Positions 32,264 to 41,458 of a stretch of DNA of 64,000 nucleotides are shown piece by piece; the stretch's first letter is position 1, and the number at the start of each line of letters is the position of its first letter. The translations under genes were made by a program, and so were the position numbers. The stretch is from a virus: IMG/VR virus record IMGVR_UViG_3300037205_000062, positions 1-64,000 of that record; one strand, given 5' to 3'. The notes beneath the pieces were generated by a model. It had not been told where the DNA came from and ran no database searches. It saw only the letters and a program-made list of their open reading frames with translations.

Positions 32264-34093
32264 ATGTATAATATGAAGATGTTAAAAAATAAAATGTTAA
32301 AGATAATTATTGGATTTTTATTCTTGACTGGGATTTCTCTTTGTCCAGTTTATGCTGCATATATTCCACCAATACCAAATCTTGTTACTAATTTTACCTT
32401 TATTTCACCGATGCAATATGGTGCAGTTGGTAACGGTATAGCAAATGATACTTTGGCTTTGAGCAATTCAGTTACCGCCATGAACGCGGGCAACATCCTG
32501 ATATGGGATGGGCAGGGGCAGACGTATTATATCACATCTGGAGTTGCTTGGACTGGGGGACATATTGAAATTAGGAATGCAACCATAGTAGTCCCTAGTA
32601 ATTTCGTTGGGTCAGTGTTTATACACAGCCAATCAATACAAGGACAGTTAGGCAATGGAGCTTATTATCACGGTCTAACAATTGAGAGACAAGGAACAAA
32701 TGCCCCCGATCCATCCGTTGTAGGTATCCAAAATGGGGTATTAGGATTTAGCTATTTCGAAGATTTAAAAACAGAATTTGTTCACTTTTCAAACCTCTGG
32801 AGGAATGTAGAGATTATTAATACACCGCAATTCGATATTAGACATTGTATGATGGGTAACTGTTGGAGCAACAAGGTTTATGTGGCCCAGTCGGTTGCAC
32901 AATCGCAGACGTCGAGCGAGGGCGGTGACGAGAGCATAATCACGCTGAACGACATGAACACCCTGGATGACAATAATTCTTCACCGACCAGTGTTGTTGA
33001 TTCACAACGTCATAATTGCATCGACATACAATTAGACGCCTACTGCCTCCACCTAGAGGTTTCGTACAACAACGGGGGAAGTGATAAACAGGCGGTGAAA
33101 GTTTCGCCATGGGTAGGTGGTAGTACCTTATTCTTTAGGGGCGGTGAGTATGAAGGTATGTTCGCCAATTATCCCACAAATCTTTGCGAATTTGAGATCT
33201 GGAATAGCGTTGTTCATTTTGAAGATTGTCATATTGCAGGAAATGGAGTATTTGGAACGAGTAATTATCTTGCCGCTATTGGGTTATATGCTACAAATGG
33301 TCAACATATTAGTTTTCGATCAGATACTTTTTATGGGGCATTTCCGAATGAAACTAATGTATTCGACATTTGGACTGCGGATGGATTCCTGGGCAACCTC
33401 GATTTCATCCAGTTTCCTCAATACTTGTCAGCCAATCAGTGCGGTTTTACGTGGCATACAAACTTGAATGATGTAGGGGTAAATTATCCGCTTCAACAGA
33501 CGGTGCCGACAACAATTAGCGGGACAAATACGATAGTTTGGGCACCAGGCCAGGGCACGGTGACAATCGGCACGGCGAATTGCATGGTTGCAGTGAATGA
33601 AAATGGTGTCGGACAATATTGCACGTTCGGTAATGAGGCAAATTTCAACAATGGATTTCTATCGTTGGGGAATGCTTATTTTAATAACGGAGTCACGGAA
33701 AACGGAGGAAGACCAGACATGTCGGTCAATGCTCCTTATTCTCACGTCTTAGACTTTTTTGTGCAATCATCAGGTTTATCAGATTCACACTGGGTTAACG
33801 GGACAAATTGGGTAGCAGATGTTGTTGATTATACCAATCAAGCTAATGTATTTGCTGGTTCAATTGGTATTTACGCTACCAATCAAGCAACTATGACTTC
33901 TACAGGTTATACTAACAATAATACCTATGATGTTAGAGTATTCAATCTTCAAGGTACTACTATTATATTTAGTAATAACGTTAGTACCGCCAATGCTATT
34001 ATCGGTACAATTTCGGTTAATAATGACTTTCTAACATTACATCCTCACGAAATGCTTTATGGTACTGGTATGAGTGGTAGTATCATACAATAA
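32264..34093 (+). CDS. Beta-helix tailspike-like protein with signal peptide
   Basis: This 609-residue protein opens with several Mets, a basic stretch and a hydrophobic core ending CPVYA|AY, a typical Sec signal peptide (cleavage about residue 31). Then FISPMQYGAVGNGIANDTLA (47-66) matches the start of pectate-lyase-like right-handed beta-helix proteins (pattern YGAxGDGxxDDT). Such helices degrade or bind polysaccharide. A secretion signal is odd for a virion protein. A GC-rich island (about 32460-33760) covers much of the gene, while the ends are AT-rich like the phage, suggesting a recently acquired middle. Confidence 0.75.
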   Translation: MYNMKMLKNKMLKIIIGFLFLTGISLCPVYAAYIPPIPNLVTNFTFISPMQYGAVGNGIANDTLALSNSVTAMNAGNILIWDGQGQTYYITSGVAWTGGHIEIRNATIVVPSNFVGSVFIHSQSIQGQLGNGAYYHGLTIERQGTNAPDPSVVGIQNGVLGFSYFEDLKTEFVHFSNLWRNVEIINTPQFDIRHCMMGNCWSNKVYVAQSVAQSQTSSEGGDESIITLNDMNTLDDNNSSPTSVVDSQRHNCIDIQLDAYCLHLEVSYNNGGSDKQAVKVSPWVGGSTLFFRGGEYEGMFANYPTNLCEFEIWNSVVHFEDCHIAGNGVFGTSNYLAAIGLYATNGQHISFRSDTFYGAFPNETNVFDIWTADGFLGNLDFIQFPQYLSANQCGFTWHTNLNDVGVNYPLQQTVPTTISGTNTIVWAPGQGTVTIGTANCMVAVNENGVGQYCTFGNEANFNNGFLSLGNAYFNNGVTENGGRPDMSVNAPYSHVLDFFVQSSGLSDSHWVNGTNWVADVVDYTNQANVFAGSIGIYATNQATMTSTGYTNNNTYDVRVFNLQGTTIIFSNNVSTANAIIGTISVNNDFLTLHPHEMLYGTGMSGSIIQ

Positions 34094-34103
34094 TATATAA
34101 TTT

Positions 34104-35864
34104 ATGTTAACAAAAATAATTACTTTATTGTTATTTATTACTTATTCAGTAATAGCATCGACTACAATACCCAATGAGTATTGGATTTCTCCCGTACCAA
34201 CAGGTAATATTGTTCCAATGGGTGGTACGATTGATAATCCATTAGACGGTTCAAATAATACTAATTTCGATTTGAATATGGGTCTAATCCCAGCAAATTC
34301 TACTATTCACTTATTAACAGGTACATTCCAAACTAAAGGATCGTGGCAAGGATATGGATTAAAGTCTGGACAGAAAGTATGCGGTAGTGGCATTGATAAT
34401 ACTATAGTCCAATTAGTAGCACCAACTTTTGTAGGAGGTTCAGGAGTATCAGTAATGGGAAATTTTGGTTCAGTTACTAACAATGAGATACAAGACTTAA
34501 CTATAGATTGTAATGTAAGTAATGTTTTAGATACATATAGTGGAGTTGGATTGATTGGTACAGAAAATAGTATAAGAAGAGTTAAGGTAATTAACTGCGG
34601 TAAATTTGGTGGCAATAGTGAGGCTTGGGGAATAGTGATAGCAAATTATTATTTACCAGATAGTATAGGAAATATTATAGAAGAATGTGAAGTATCTCAA
34701 TTCAGGGGTGGAGGAGGTATAACTAGTATAGCATTAGCAGGTGGTGGAGATAATTTTGGTAGTAATTCAGAACCAGCTCAAACTATATCTGGTATTATAA
34801 GAAATAATAAAGTTATATTAGTTAGTACAAATTATCCTATATATTCAAAAGGTTCATGGTTTGGTATCGGTTTAGGTGGTTGGCAGCATGATGTATTGAT
34901 TGAAGGCAATTATCTAGAAGGTTGTGACGTTGGCATACCTGGAGATACGGGTTGGGCACATAATGTAATAATTCAAAATAATCAAATACTGGATTGTGAT
35001 TACGGAGTAGAAGCTATAGGATTTGATAGAGTTAATATAACTATAGCCAATAATCATGTAAGGATATTAAGTTTCTTTAATAACTCAACTAATGTAGGAG
35101 CTGAACCATTTCCTCCCTGTGCATTCTATTTTTATCCAGGAACTATATATACTTCATTTACGAACATCTGGATAACAGGGAATGTAGTTGAATATGTAGC
35201 AGGTGTATCTAATGCAATCTGGCAAGGATTCGTAGCTGGCGGGGCATTTACTGGATTAAATGTCAGTGGTAATAGTTACGATAGCTCAATGAATTATAAT
35301 ATATTTACTTGGGCACCTTCTATTAATGTATCTAGTCATGATAATACAGATTTATTTGGAAATCCAATGCCAGGAATAGGTAATTATACTTTCAATGATG
35401 GGTCAGTAAGTATAGGAGGTAGTTTAACTGTCGGCGGAGGAATATCAGGTAATGGAATTAATATAACAAATCTTAATGCTAATAATATCATGAATGGTAT
35501 TATCGCATCTTCATTATTATCTGGAACCTATTCTAATATAGTTAATTTTTCAGCAAAAAATAATACTTTTACTGGAACTTATAATGGTATTTATTCTGGA
35601 AATGGATCAAATATAATTAGTTTGAATGCGTCGAATATATCCAAAGGAATATTACCATCTTTTGCTCTTTCAGGAGTGTATTCAAGTTCTGTAACTTTAA
35701 GTAATAATCAAAATTTATTTGTAGGTAAATTTAATGGAAATGGTAGTAATATTTCTAGTATCTCTTATAATTCAATGGTGGGTGGATTAACAACGAATAT
35801 TATTATTTCTTCAAATCAAATGTTGGTTTACACGAATGGTGGTTTATCAAATATTAAAAAATAA
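34104..35864 (+). CDS. Beta-helix protein with signal peptide and fibre tail
   Basis: This 586-residue protein has a probable Sec signal peptide (MLTKIITLLLFITYSVIAS, residues 1-19). A right-handed parallel beta-helix follows (NEIQDLTIDCNVSNV, VLIEGNYLEGCDVGI, VIIQNNQILDCDYGV, spaced by about one coil). The last 150 residues hold GNGINITNLNA, GNGSNIISLNA and GNGSNISSISY, a repeat seen in fibre tails of some phages and secreted proteins. Probable role: polysaccharide binding or cleavage at attachment. Composition matches the phage, unlike the GC-rich island in the previous gene. Its role, virion part or secreted, is unclear. Confidence 0.7.
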   Translation: MLTKIITLLLFITYSVIASTTIPNEYWISPVPTGNIVPMGGTIDNPLDGSNNTNFDLNMGLIPANSTIHLLTGTFQTKGSWQGYGLKSGQKVCGSGIDNTIVQLVAPTFVGGSGVSVMGNFGSVTNNEIQDLTIDCNVSNVLDTYSGVGLIGTENSIRRVKVINCGKFGGNSEAWGIVIANYYLPDSIGNIIEECEVSQFRGGGGITSIALAGGGDNFGSNSEPAQTISGIIRNNKVILVSTNYPIYSKGSWFGIGLGGWQHDVLIEGNYLEGCDVGIPGDTGWAHNVIIQNNQILDCDYGVEAIGFDRVNITIANNHVRILSFFNNSTNVGAEPFPPCAFYFYPGTIYTSFTNIWITGNVVEYVAGVSNAIWQGFVAGGAFTGLNVSGNSYDSSMNYNIFTWAPSINVSSHDNTDLFGNPMPGIGNYTFNDGSVSIGGSLTVGGGISGNGINITNLNANNIMNGIIASSLLSGTYSNIVNFSAKNNTFTGTYNGIYSGNGSNIISLNASNISKGILPSFALSGVYSSSVTLSNNQNLFVGKFNGNGSNISSISYNSMVGGLTTNIIISSNQMLVYTNGGLSNIKK

Positions 35865-35873
35865 ATTATTTTA

Positions 35874-35880
35874 GTGTAAT
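35874..35880 (+). promoter_or_regulatory. Late motif GTGTAAT
   Basis: Lies 18 nt before the ATG at 35892, directly after the beta-helix gene. Confidence 0.55.
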
Positions 35881-35891
35881 TTATATTATAT

Positions 35892-36209
35892 ATGTCAAAT
35901 GGAGTTGTTCTAATACCAATTAACAATGGAGTTCAGATAGTTTTGAGTGGTAGTAATAATATTAATAGCAGCCTTCAAAATTATGATTGGACTACTGGAT
36001 TGACTAGTGGACTAAATAGTCAATTTATAACTTATCCAGTTGTTATTAGCTCGATTCCAACTACAATTAATTCATTCTTTCAAAACTCCATAGATAATTT
36101 TACATATTTATATAGTACTTCTGGTATTACCACAAGTGGATTCTATATTAATTTTTCTGATTATTTAAAAAATACTGGATATATACTTAACACCGAAATG
36201 TTCGTTTAA
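35892..36209 (+). CDS. Short protein consisting of a shared C-terminal module
   Basis: This 105-residue protein has a short lead (MSNGVVLIPINNGVQIVLSG) and then the module QFITYPVVISSIP...IDNFTYLYSTSG...INFSDYLKNTGYIL. The same module ends the 36237 gene product, and a variant ends the fibre at 28659. DNA encoding the last part is identical to that of 36237 over more than 30 nt. It is probably a free-standing copy of an interaction or cap domain of fibres. Function unknown. Confidence 0.6.
   Translation: MSNGVVLIPINNGVQIVLSGSNNINSSLQNYDWTTGLTSGLNSQFITYPVVISSIPTTINSFFQNSIDNFTYLYSTSGITTSGFYINFSDYLKNTGYILNTEMFV
36148..36186 (+). repeat. Near-identical repeat, copy A
   Basis: Encodes INFSDYLKNTGYI and matches the DNA at 36778-36816, indicating recent duplication or gene conversion of the module. 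Confidence 0.75.
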
Positions 36210-36222
36210 TAATTACATTTTT

Positions 36223-36229
36223 GTGTAAT
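36223..36229 (+). promoter_or_regulatory. Late motif GTGTAAT
   Basis: Lies 14 nt before the ATG at 36237, the shortest spacing observed. Transcription could begin very close to the start codon. Confidence 0.55.
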
Positions 36230-36236
36230 TATATTT

Positions 36237-36839
36237 ATGGCATTATCATATGATCTTTCAATGGGGCAAGGTTCAGATTTTAGTCTTTCATTAAATTTGA
36301 CTGGTAGTAATGGTGCGCCCATTAATTTAAGTGGATATAATATAAGCGGTTATATAAAAAATTATTTTTCTGATACGGGTTTTTTATTAAATATTTCTCC
36401 AAGTATTGTTAATGCTGCTAGTGGCTTAATCAATATTTATATTCCAGCGGCCCAAACTATTAATTTACCTATTAATATGGGAAGATATAGTATAGGTATT
36501 TCTAATGGTTTTTCTACTTCTAATGTACTTTATGGAAAAGTATTCACTTATCCAAGCGTATTTGCTACTGAAGGTTTACCGTTTACACCAATTTCTATCA
36601 CTGGACAAGATTTCTATTTTTCTACTTCTTTACTAAGTGGAGTTAATACGCAATTTATAACATATCCTAATATTTTACAAAATGCTCCTGCATCCGTCGA
36701 TTGTGATATAGAAAATAATATTGATAATTATAGTTATATATTTAATTTATCGAACATAACAAATAGTGGTTTTCAAATTAATTTTTCTGATTATTTAAAA
36801 AATACTGGATATATATTATTGGTATCATTGGGAACTTAA
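36237..36839 (+). CDS. Baseplate/fibre-adaptor-like protein with shared module
   Basis: This 200-residue protein has two parts. Residues 1-110 follow the pattern GSDFSLSLNLTGSNGAPINLSGYNISG...GRYSIGISN...GKVFTYPSVF. This resembles the N-terminal beta-sandwich (QGxTxxxxxxxxDxxGxPxDLTGY...) common in phage baseplate and adaptor proteins such as BppU. Residues about 135-200 are the shared module (DCDIENNIDNYSYIFNLSNI, then INFSDYLKNTGYIL). It likely links fibres to the tail or each other. Its stop precedes the giant fibre by 7 nt. Confidence 0.6.
   Translation: MALSYDLSMGQGSDFSLSLNLTGSNGAPINLSGYNISGYIKNYFSDTGFLLNISPSIVNAASGLINIYIPAAQTINLPINMGRYSIGISNGFSTSNVLYGKVFTYPSVFATEGLPFTPISITGQDFYFSTSLLSGVNTQFITYPNILQNAPASVDCDIENNIDNYSYIFNLSNITNSGFQINFSDYLKNTGYILLVSLGT
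36778..36816 (+). repeat. Near-identical repeat, copy B
   Basis: Partner of 36148-36186; encodes the same INFSDYLKNTGYI segment. Confidence 0.75.
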
Positions 36840-36846
36840 ATAATTT

Positions 36847-39800
36847 ATGCCTCAAAATTTTCGTGTCGCACAACTTATTTTAAGCGGACAAGATGTTAAT
36901 AATTTATTTTATCCATTAACTGGGAATCCAAGTGGATTTATATTACCCTCGCAAACTGGGGCATTTGGTGGATCAGCTAATACTGGACAATTAACAGGTA
37001 TTTTTTATCCTTTAATTAGTAATCCCGCTGGATATTTAACTGGTTTTAATTCTGGGTTATATACCTTAAATTCTCAAACAGGTATTTTTATAACCACAGG
37101 TCAAACAGGACAATTTTATTCTATTAATAATCCATCTGGTTTTATTACTGGATTTAATTCTGGGTTATATGTATTAAATAGTAATACAGGAAACTTCATT
37201 ACTACTGGACAAACTGGTATTTTCGCTACTAGTTCTAACTTAAATTTAACTGGAAGTGGTTTACAAGCTAATATAACTTCTCTTTCTGGATTTTTAACAT
37301 CTAATTATTCTACTACTGTAAGTATTTCTAATACTTATGCGACAATTACTAATTTGGCGTCTACTGGAAGTACTTTAGTTAGTTTAATAAATTCTTTATC
37401 TGGATTTAGCACTGGAACATTTATAACAACAGGACAAACTGGACAATTTGCCTCAACAAATAATTTATTATTAACTGGTTCTGGATTATCAGTTAGTATT
37501 AATTCTTTATCTGGTTATAGTAATAATACTTTTAGTACAATTTCTAATTTAGCAATTACTGGTTCGACTTTGGTTAGTTTAATTAATACACTTTCTGGTT
37601 ATGATTCGGGAGTTTATGTAAATAAAAATTCTACTGGAATTTTTATAACTACAGGGCAAACTGGAGCATTTTATGCCGCCTCAAATCCATTAGGTTTTTC
37701 TTTATTAACGGGTACAAACTATCATAGTGGAAATTCATTTAGTATTGGAAATGATATAATTTCTGGAAATGTATCAGGTTATATTTTTAGTGGAACCAAC
37801 TTTATTATTAATGGAAATTCAGTTATTACTAATAATCAAACTGGACAATTTTATCCAAATATAGGAAATCCATCTGGATTTATTATACCATCGCAAACTG
37901 GAGCATTTTATTCCTCATCAAATCCTAACGCTTATATTACGGCGGCAAGTTTAACCCCATATTATTTAAATACTAATCCTTCAGGTTTTATTACTGGATT
38001 TAATAGTGGTTTATATACCTTAAATTCTAACACAGGAAATTTTATAACAAATTCTCAAACAGGTATTTTTGTTACAACAGGTCAAACTGGTGCTTTTGGT
38101 GGTTCAGTTAATACGGGCCAACTAACAGGAGCATTCTATCCTCTTACTGGAAATCCTTCAGGATTTATTTTATCATCTCAAACTGGAAACTTTATTACTA
38201 ATAACCAAACAGGAATATTTGTAGTAACTGGTGCAACTGGAGCTTTCATTACTACTGGACAAACTGGAGCTTTTTATTCAACTTCAAATCCTAATAATTA
38301 TATTTCGACTGTAAATACTGGTTATTATACTGGTATTTTTTATCCATTAACGGGTAATCCTAGTGGTTTTATTTTACCGTCTCAGACTGGTGCTTTTTAT
38401 CCTAATGTTGGAAACCCAAGCGGATTCATATTACCAAGTCAAACTGGCGCATTTGCTTCAATTATTAATTTAGGTTTAACTGGTAATACTCTTTCTAATT
38501 GGACTGGAAATTCTACAGGATTATATTATCCATTAAATACAAATCCTAGTGGTTATATTACTGGATTTAACAGTGGACTATATACACTTAACAGTAATAC
38601 TGGTAATTTTATAACTACAAATCAAACAGGAGCCTTTCAATCAGCATTGGGATATATACCCTTAAATAAAGCGGGGGATTTTACTACTGGAATTTTTTAT
38701 TTAAGTGGAACACATTATTTTACATATACTGGAATAAATACAGGAATTTCTGGGATATTATTTATAGGCAATAATACTTTAGCAACTACTGGTAATCCAG
38801 TACAAAATTCAGCCTCATTAATATTTAGTGGTCAAGGATGGGTGAGTGGGGCAGGAGGAACTGGAAGTCAGGTATCTACTTGGGCTATATATAATAATCC
38901 AATTTCTGGAGGAACTTTATCTTCTGAATTAATTTTCGCATATTCATTAAATACTGGCATTTCTGGTGTTTTTAATTATATTCCACAAGTTATTTTCAAT
39001 ACATCAAGTGGATTAAATGTTTTTGGAAATATTTATCAAAATAATAATCAAGTAGTTACTATAAATCAAACTGGGCAATTCTATTCTATTAATAATCCAT
39101 CAGGATATATTACTGGGTTAAATACGGGTAATTTTATTACAAATTCTCAAACAGGTGTATTTTATCCTAATTTTGGTAATCCTAGTGGTTTTATATTACC
39201 AAGTCAAACAGGAAACTTTTTAACTTCTGTACCAACTGGAAATTTAACTGGAGCATTTTATCCTTTATCAAGTAATCCTTCTGGATATTTGACTGGTTTT
39301 AACTCTGGACTTTATACATTAAATAGTAATACGGGGAGCTTTATTACTACATCTCAAACAGGAGCTTTCTATCCAAATTTTGGAAACCCAAGTGGATTTA
39401 TTTTGCCTAGTCAAACTGGTGTATTTGTTACCACTAATCAAACTGGGGCATTTGGTGGAGGATCAACTCCTACTGGAAATTTAACTGGTGTTTTTTATCC
39501 ATTAACTGGAAACCCAAGCGGATTCATATTACCGTCACAGACGGGCGCTTTTTATGCCGCTTCAAATCCAAATAATTATATTACATCTTCTCAGATCGGG
39601 GGGGTACAGACTATTAATATAACTGGATTATCTATTTCTGGTAACTTAACTTTTACTGGTATAAATGGTATGTTACTAAGTACTGGAAGTAGCTCTATTA
39701 TAAGATTCGATGGTTCAAATTTTGCATTATCTTCTCAAACAGGTACATTTATTACAAGTAGCCAAACTGGGGCTTTTTATCCAAATGCAGGAAATCCAAG

Positions 39801-40461
39801 CGGATTCATATTACCAAGTCAAACTGGAAATTTTGCATCAGCAGCAAATTTACTTACTACTGGAACTAGTTTGCAGAATGCTGTAAACGCCCTTAATACT
39901 TGGAGTGGAAGCTCTACTGGTATATATTATCCTTACCATTCTAATCCATCAGGATATATTACTGGAGTATCTTTGACATCATCTACTGGTATCATTATTG
40001 GTGGTACGCAACAAAATCCTACAATTAATACATATTTTGGTTCGCAATTTATTACTGGTTTACAATTAAATACCATATTGACTTCTTCTAATACGTATTT
40101 TAATATCCTTTCTGGAAATGTTGGTCCTGGAACTTGGCTAACTTTATCATCATTAACAGCTAGAAGTGTCGGTATTGATTGTATAGTTACTACTAAATTA
40201 TGGAGTGGTTCTGGAGCATTTGTATCTAAAGAAATTGCTTTACCATTTAGCGGAACGACCGCTACAACAACTGGATTGGCATCTATTAGTCTTAATACTA
40301 TTATTACAACTGTCGCAGGGTCTACTCCTATTGTATTATCTTCCGCTACTACTTTTGGTGCATCAGGTAATCCAATTATTGAATCAGCTCCATCTAATAA
40401 TTTGACACCTGGAATACCTTCAGGAACTTCGACTTTTATCAATATGGTAAGATTGTATTAA
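36847..40461 (+). CDS. Giant repeat tail fibre protein
   Basis: This 1,204-residue fibre is built largely from short repeats. By hand count, about sixteen NP(S/A)G(F/Y) units alternate with TGAFYP, LPSQTG and GFNSGLYTLNSNTG units, plus a helical-looking interlude (SSNLNLTGSGLQANITSLSG and relatives). The final 150 residues form a distinct head (GTWLTLSSLTARSVGIDCIV...) of the kind that caps phage fibres and may bind the receptor. Highly similar DNA repeats should allow unit gain or loss and exchange with the fibre at 28659. It has no own GTGTAAT motif and is probably read from 36223. Confidence 0.75.
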   Translation: MPQNFRVAQLILSGQDVNNLFYPLTGNPSGFILPSQTGAFGGSANTGQLTGIFYPLISNPAGYLTGFNSGLYTLNSQTGIFITTGQTGQFYSINNPSGFITGFNSGLYVLNSNTGNFITTGQTGIFATSSNLNLTGSGLQANITSLSGFLTSNYSTTVSISNTYATITNLASTGSTLVSLINSLSGFSTGTFITTGQTGQFASTNNLLLTGSGLSVSINSLSGYSNNTFSTISNLAITGSTLVSLINTLSGYDSGVYVNKNSTGIFITTGQTGAFYAASNPLGFSLLTGTNYHSGNSFSIGNDIISGNVSGYIFSGTNFIINGNSVITNNQTGQFYPNIGNPSGFIIPSQTGAFYSSSNPNAYITAASLTPYYLNTNPSGFITGFNSGLYTLNSNTGNFITNSQTGIFVTTGQTGAFGGSVNTGQLTGAFYPLTGNPSGFILSSQTGNFITNNQTGIFVVTGATGAFITTGQTGAFYSTSNPNNYISTVNTGYYTGIFYPLTGNPSGFILPSQTGAFYPNVGNPSGFILPSQTGAFASIINLGLTGNTLSNWTGNSTGLYYPLNTNPSGYITGFNSGLYTLNSNTGNFITTNQTGAFQSALGYIPLNKAGDFTTGIFYLSGTHYFTYTGINTGISGILFIGNNTLATTGNPVQNSASLIFSGQGWVSGAGGTGSQVSTWAIYNNPISGGTLSSELIFAYSLNTGISGVFNYIPQVIFNTSSGLNVFGNIYQNNNQVVTINQTGQFYSINNPSGYITGLNTGNFITNSQTGVFYPNFGNPSGFILPSQTGNFLTSVPTGNLTGAFYPLSSNPSGYLTGFNSGLYTLNSNTGSFITTSQTGAFYPNFGNPSGFILPSQTGVFVTTNQTGAFGGGSTPTGNLTGVFYPLTGNPSGFILPSQTGAFYAASNPNNYITSSQIGGVQTINITGLSISGNLTFTGINGMLLSTGSSSIIRFDGSNFALSSQTGTFITSSQTGAFYPNAGNPSGFILPSQTGNFASAANLLTTGTSLQNAVNALNTWSGSSTGIYYPYHSNPSGYITGVSLTSSTGIIIGGTQQNPTINTYFGSQFITGLQLNTILTSSNTYFNILSGNVGPGTWLTLSSLTARSVGIDCIVTTKLWSGSGAFVSKEIALPFSGTTATTTGLASISLNTIITTVAGSTPIVLSSATTFGASGNPIIESAPSNNLTPGIPSGTSTFINMVRLY
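38410..38447 (+). repeat. Fibre DNA repeat, copy 2
   Basis: Encodes GNPSGFILPSQTG; nearly identical to 29586-29623 and 39790-39827. Confidence 0.8.
39790..39827 (+). repeat. Fibre DNA repeat, copy 3
   Basis: Encodes GNPSGFILPSQTG; one base different from copies 1 and 2. Confidence 0.8.
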
Positions 40462-40464
40462 AAA

Positions 40465-40471
40465 GTGTAAT
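40465..40471 (+). promoter_or_regulatory. Late motif GTGTAAT
   Basis: Lies 15 nt before the ATG at 40480, at the head of the connector gene run. Confidence 0.6.
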
Positions 40472-40479
40472 ATAAATAT

Positions 40480-40983
40480 ATGAAGATTATAGATATTGCT
40501 AATGAAATATACGAAGAAAGTTTTGAGCCAACTTATACTTCTATTCCTGCAATTTCATTTTGGATTAGAGGAAAAATTGGTACTATTAATAGTCTCCTTT
40601 GTGAAGATTTTCAAATTAATTCAAGTACATTAGAAATTAATTATTGCGATGGAAGCGAAATTAGTATTGACGCTGTAGCCATTATAAAACAATTATATCG
40701 TTTATATGATCTACAACAACAGGTTAATAATCTTATGAATGCTTTGGCTAGTGATTCTCTTTTATCTGTAAAAGATGCTTTTGGTGGCGGAGAATATACA
40801 AGAGTAAATAAAAATTCTATGGCGCAAACTCTTATTTCTTTAAGAAAAGATGAAATGAAAACTTTTGATATACTTGTTGGTGCGTATAAGATTAATAGAG
40901 GTAAACCATTAGCTGTGAATGGCGATGATACTATCTCGGCACCATATTGGAATGAAGGATATACAAGTCTAAGAGACGTTTAA
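40480..40983 (+). CDS. Head-tail connector-like protein
   Basis: This 167-residue protein starts MKIIDIANEIYEESFEPTYT and is mostly helical, with SIPAISFWIRGKIGTINSLL near the N-terminus. Size, helical make-up and position, first of four small genes before the tail tube, suit a head-completion adaptor. It is not recognised by a specific signature. The next gene begins 1 nt after its stop. Confidence 0.6.
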   Translation: MKIIDIANEIYEESFEPTYTSIPAISFWIRGKIGTINSLLCEDFQINSSTLEINYCDGSEISIDAVAIIKQLYRLYDLQQQVNNLMNALASDSLLSVKDAFGGGEYTRVNKNSMAQTLISLRKDEMKTFDILVGAYKINRGKPLAVNGDDTISAPYWNEGYTSLRDV

Positions 40984-40984
40984 T

Positions 40985-41446
40985 ATGTCAAGTTTAATTT
41001 CATCAACAGAAATGTTAAATTCTACAGGAGTATTTCAAAATATATTTGATTCTTGGAGTCGTCAAATTATTATATTTAAAGAACCTATAAAACAACAAAT
41101 ATTACCACAAAATTCTTCTGCTCTTTTTGGATTTGGATCAAGTCAATCAACTGAATTATATAATTATACTCCTATTACTGGTGTATTTCCAGCACTTATT
41201 AGATATAATGATAGATATGCGAGTAAAGATAAAAGTGACCAATTACAATCAGAAATTAATGAATATATATCTGATGGTCCTGTTTCTATTAAAGTTAGAC
41301 AAGATTGTAGAGATTTTATTATTGTTGGTAAAACGCAAAAAATACAGATAGATAATCAAGAATATTTACTTGACGATGTTGATTTTAAAGTTGATTATTT
41401 CTTTCAGTCTATGTATTATATATTTGATTTAGAACGCAAAATGTAG
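40985..41446 (+). CDS. Head closure-like protein
   Basis: This 153-residue protein has a beta-rich second half (VSIKVRQDCRDFIIVGKTQKI, DNQEYLLDDVDFKVDYF). This resembles small beta-barrel head-closure proteins that follow the adaptor in siphoviruses. Assignment is by order and fold impression only. The following 190 nt contain an endonuclease relic instead of a tightly packed gene. Confidence 0.5.
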   Translation: MSSLISSTEMLNSTGVFQNIFDSWSRQIIIFKEPIKQQILPQNSSALFGFGSSQSTELYNYTPITGVFPALIRYNDRYASKDKSDQLQSEINEYISDGPVSIKVRQDCRDFIIVGKTQKIQIDNQEYLLDDVDFKVDYFFQSMYYIFDLERKM

Positions 41447-41458
41447 TATCATATAAGT

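Noticed and set aside
33117-33467. Overlapping + frame inside the beta-helix gene
   Set aside because: It lies wholly within the signal-peptide beta-helix frame and arises from the GC-rich island's open frames.
39933-40442. 169-codon minus-strand frame opposite the giant fibre head
   Set aside because: An antisense shadow of a repeat-derived beta domain; no start signals, and the + frame is clearly coding.
36847-40461. CRISPR-like spaced repeats
   Set aside because: The repeats are in frame, encode NPSGF/TG peptide units, and vary in spacing and sequence; they are fibre repeats.
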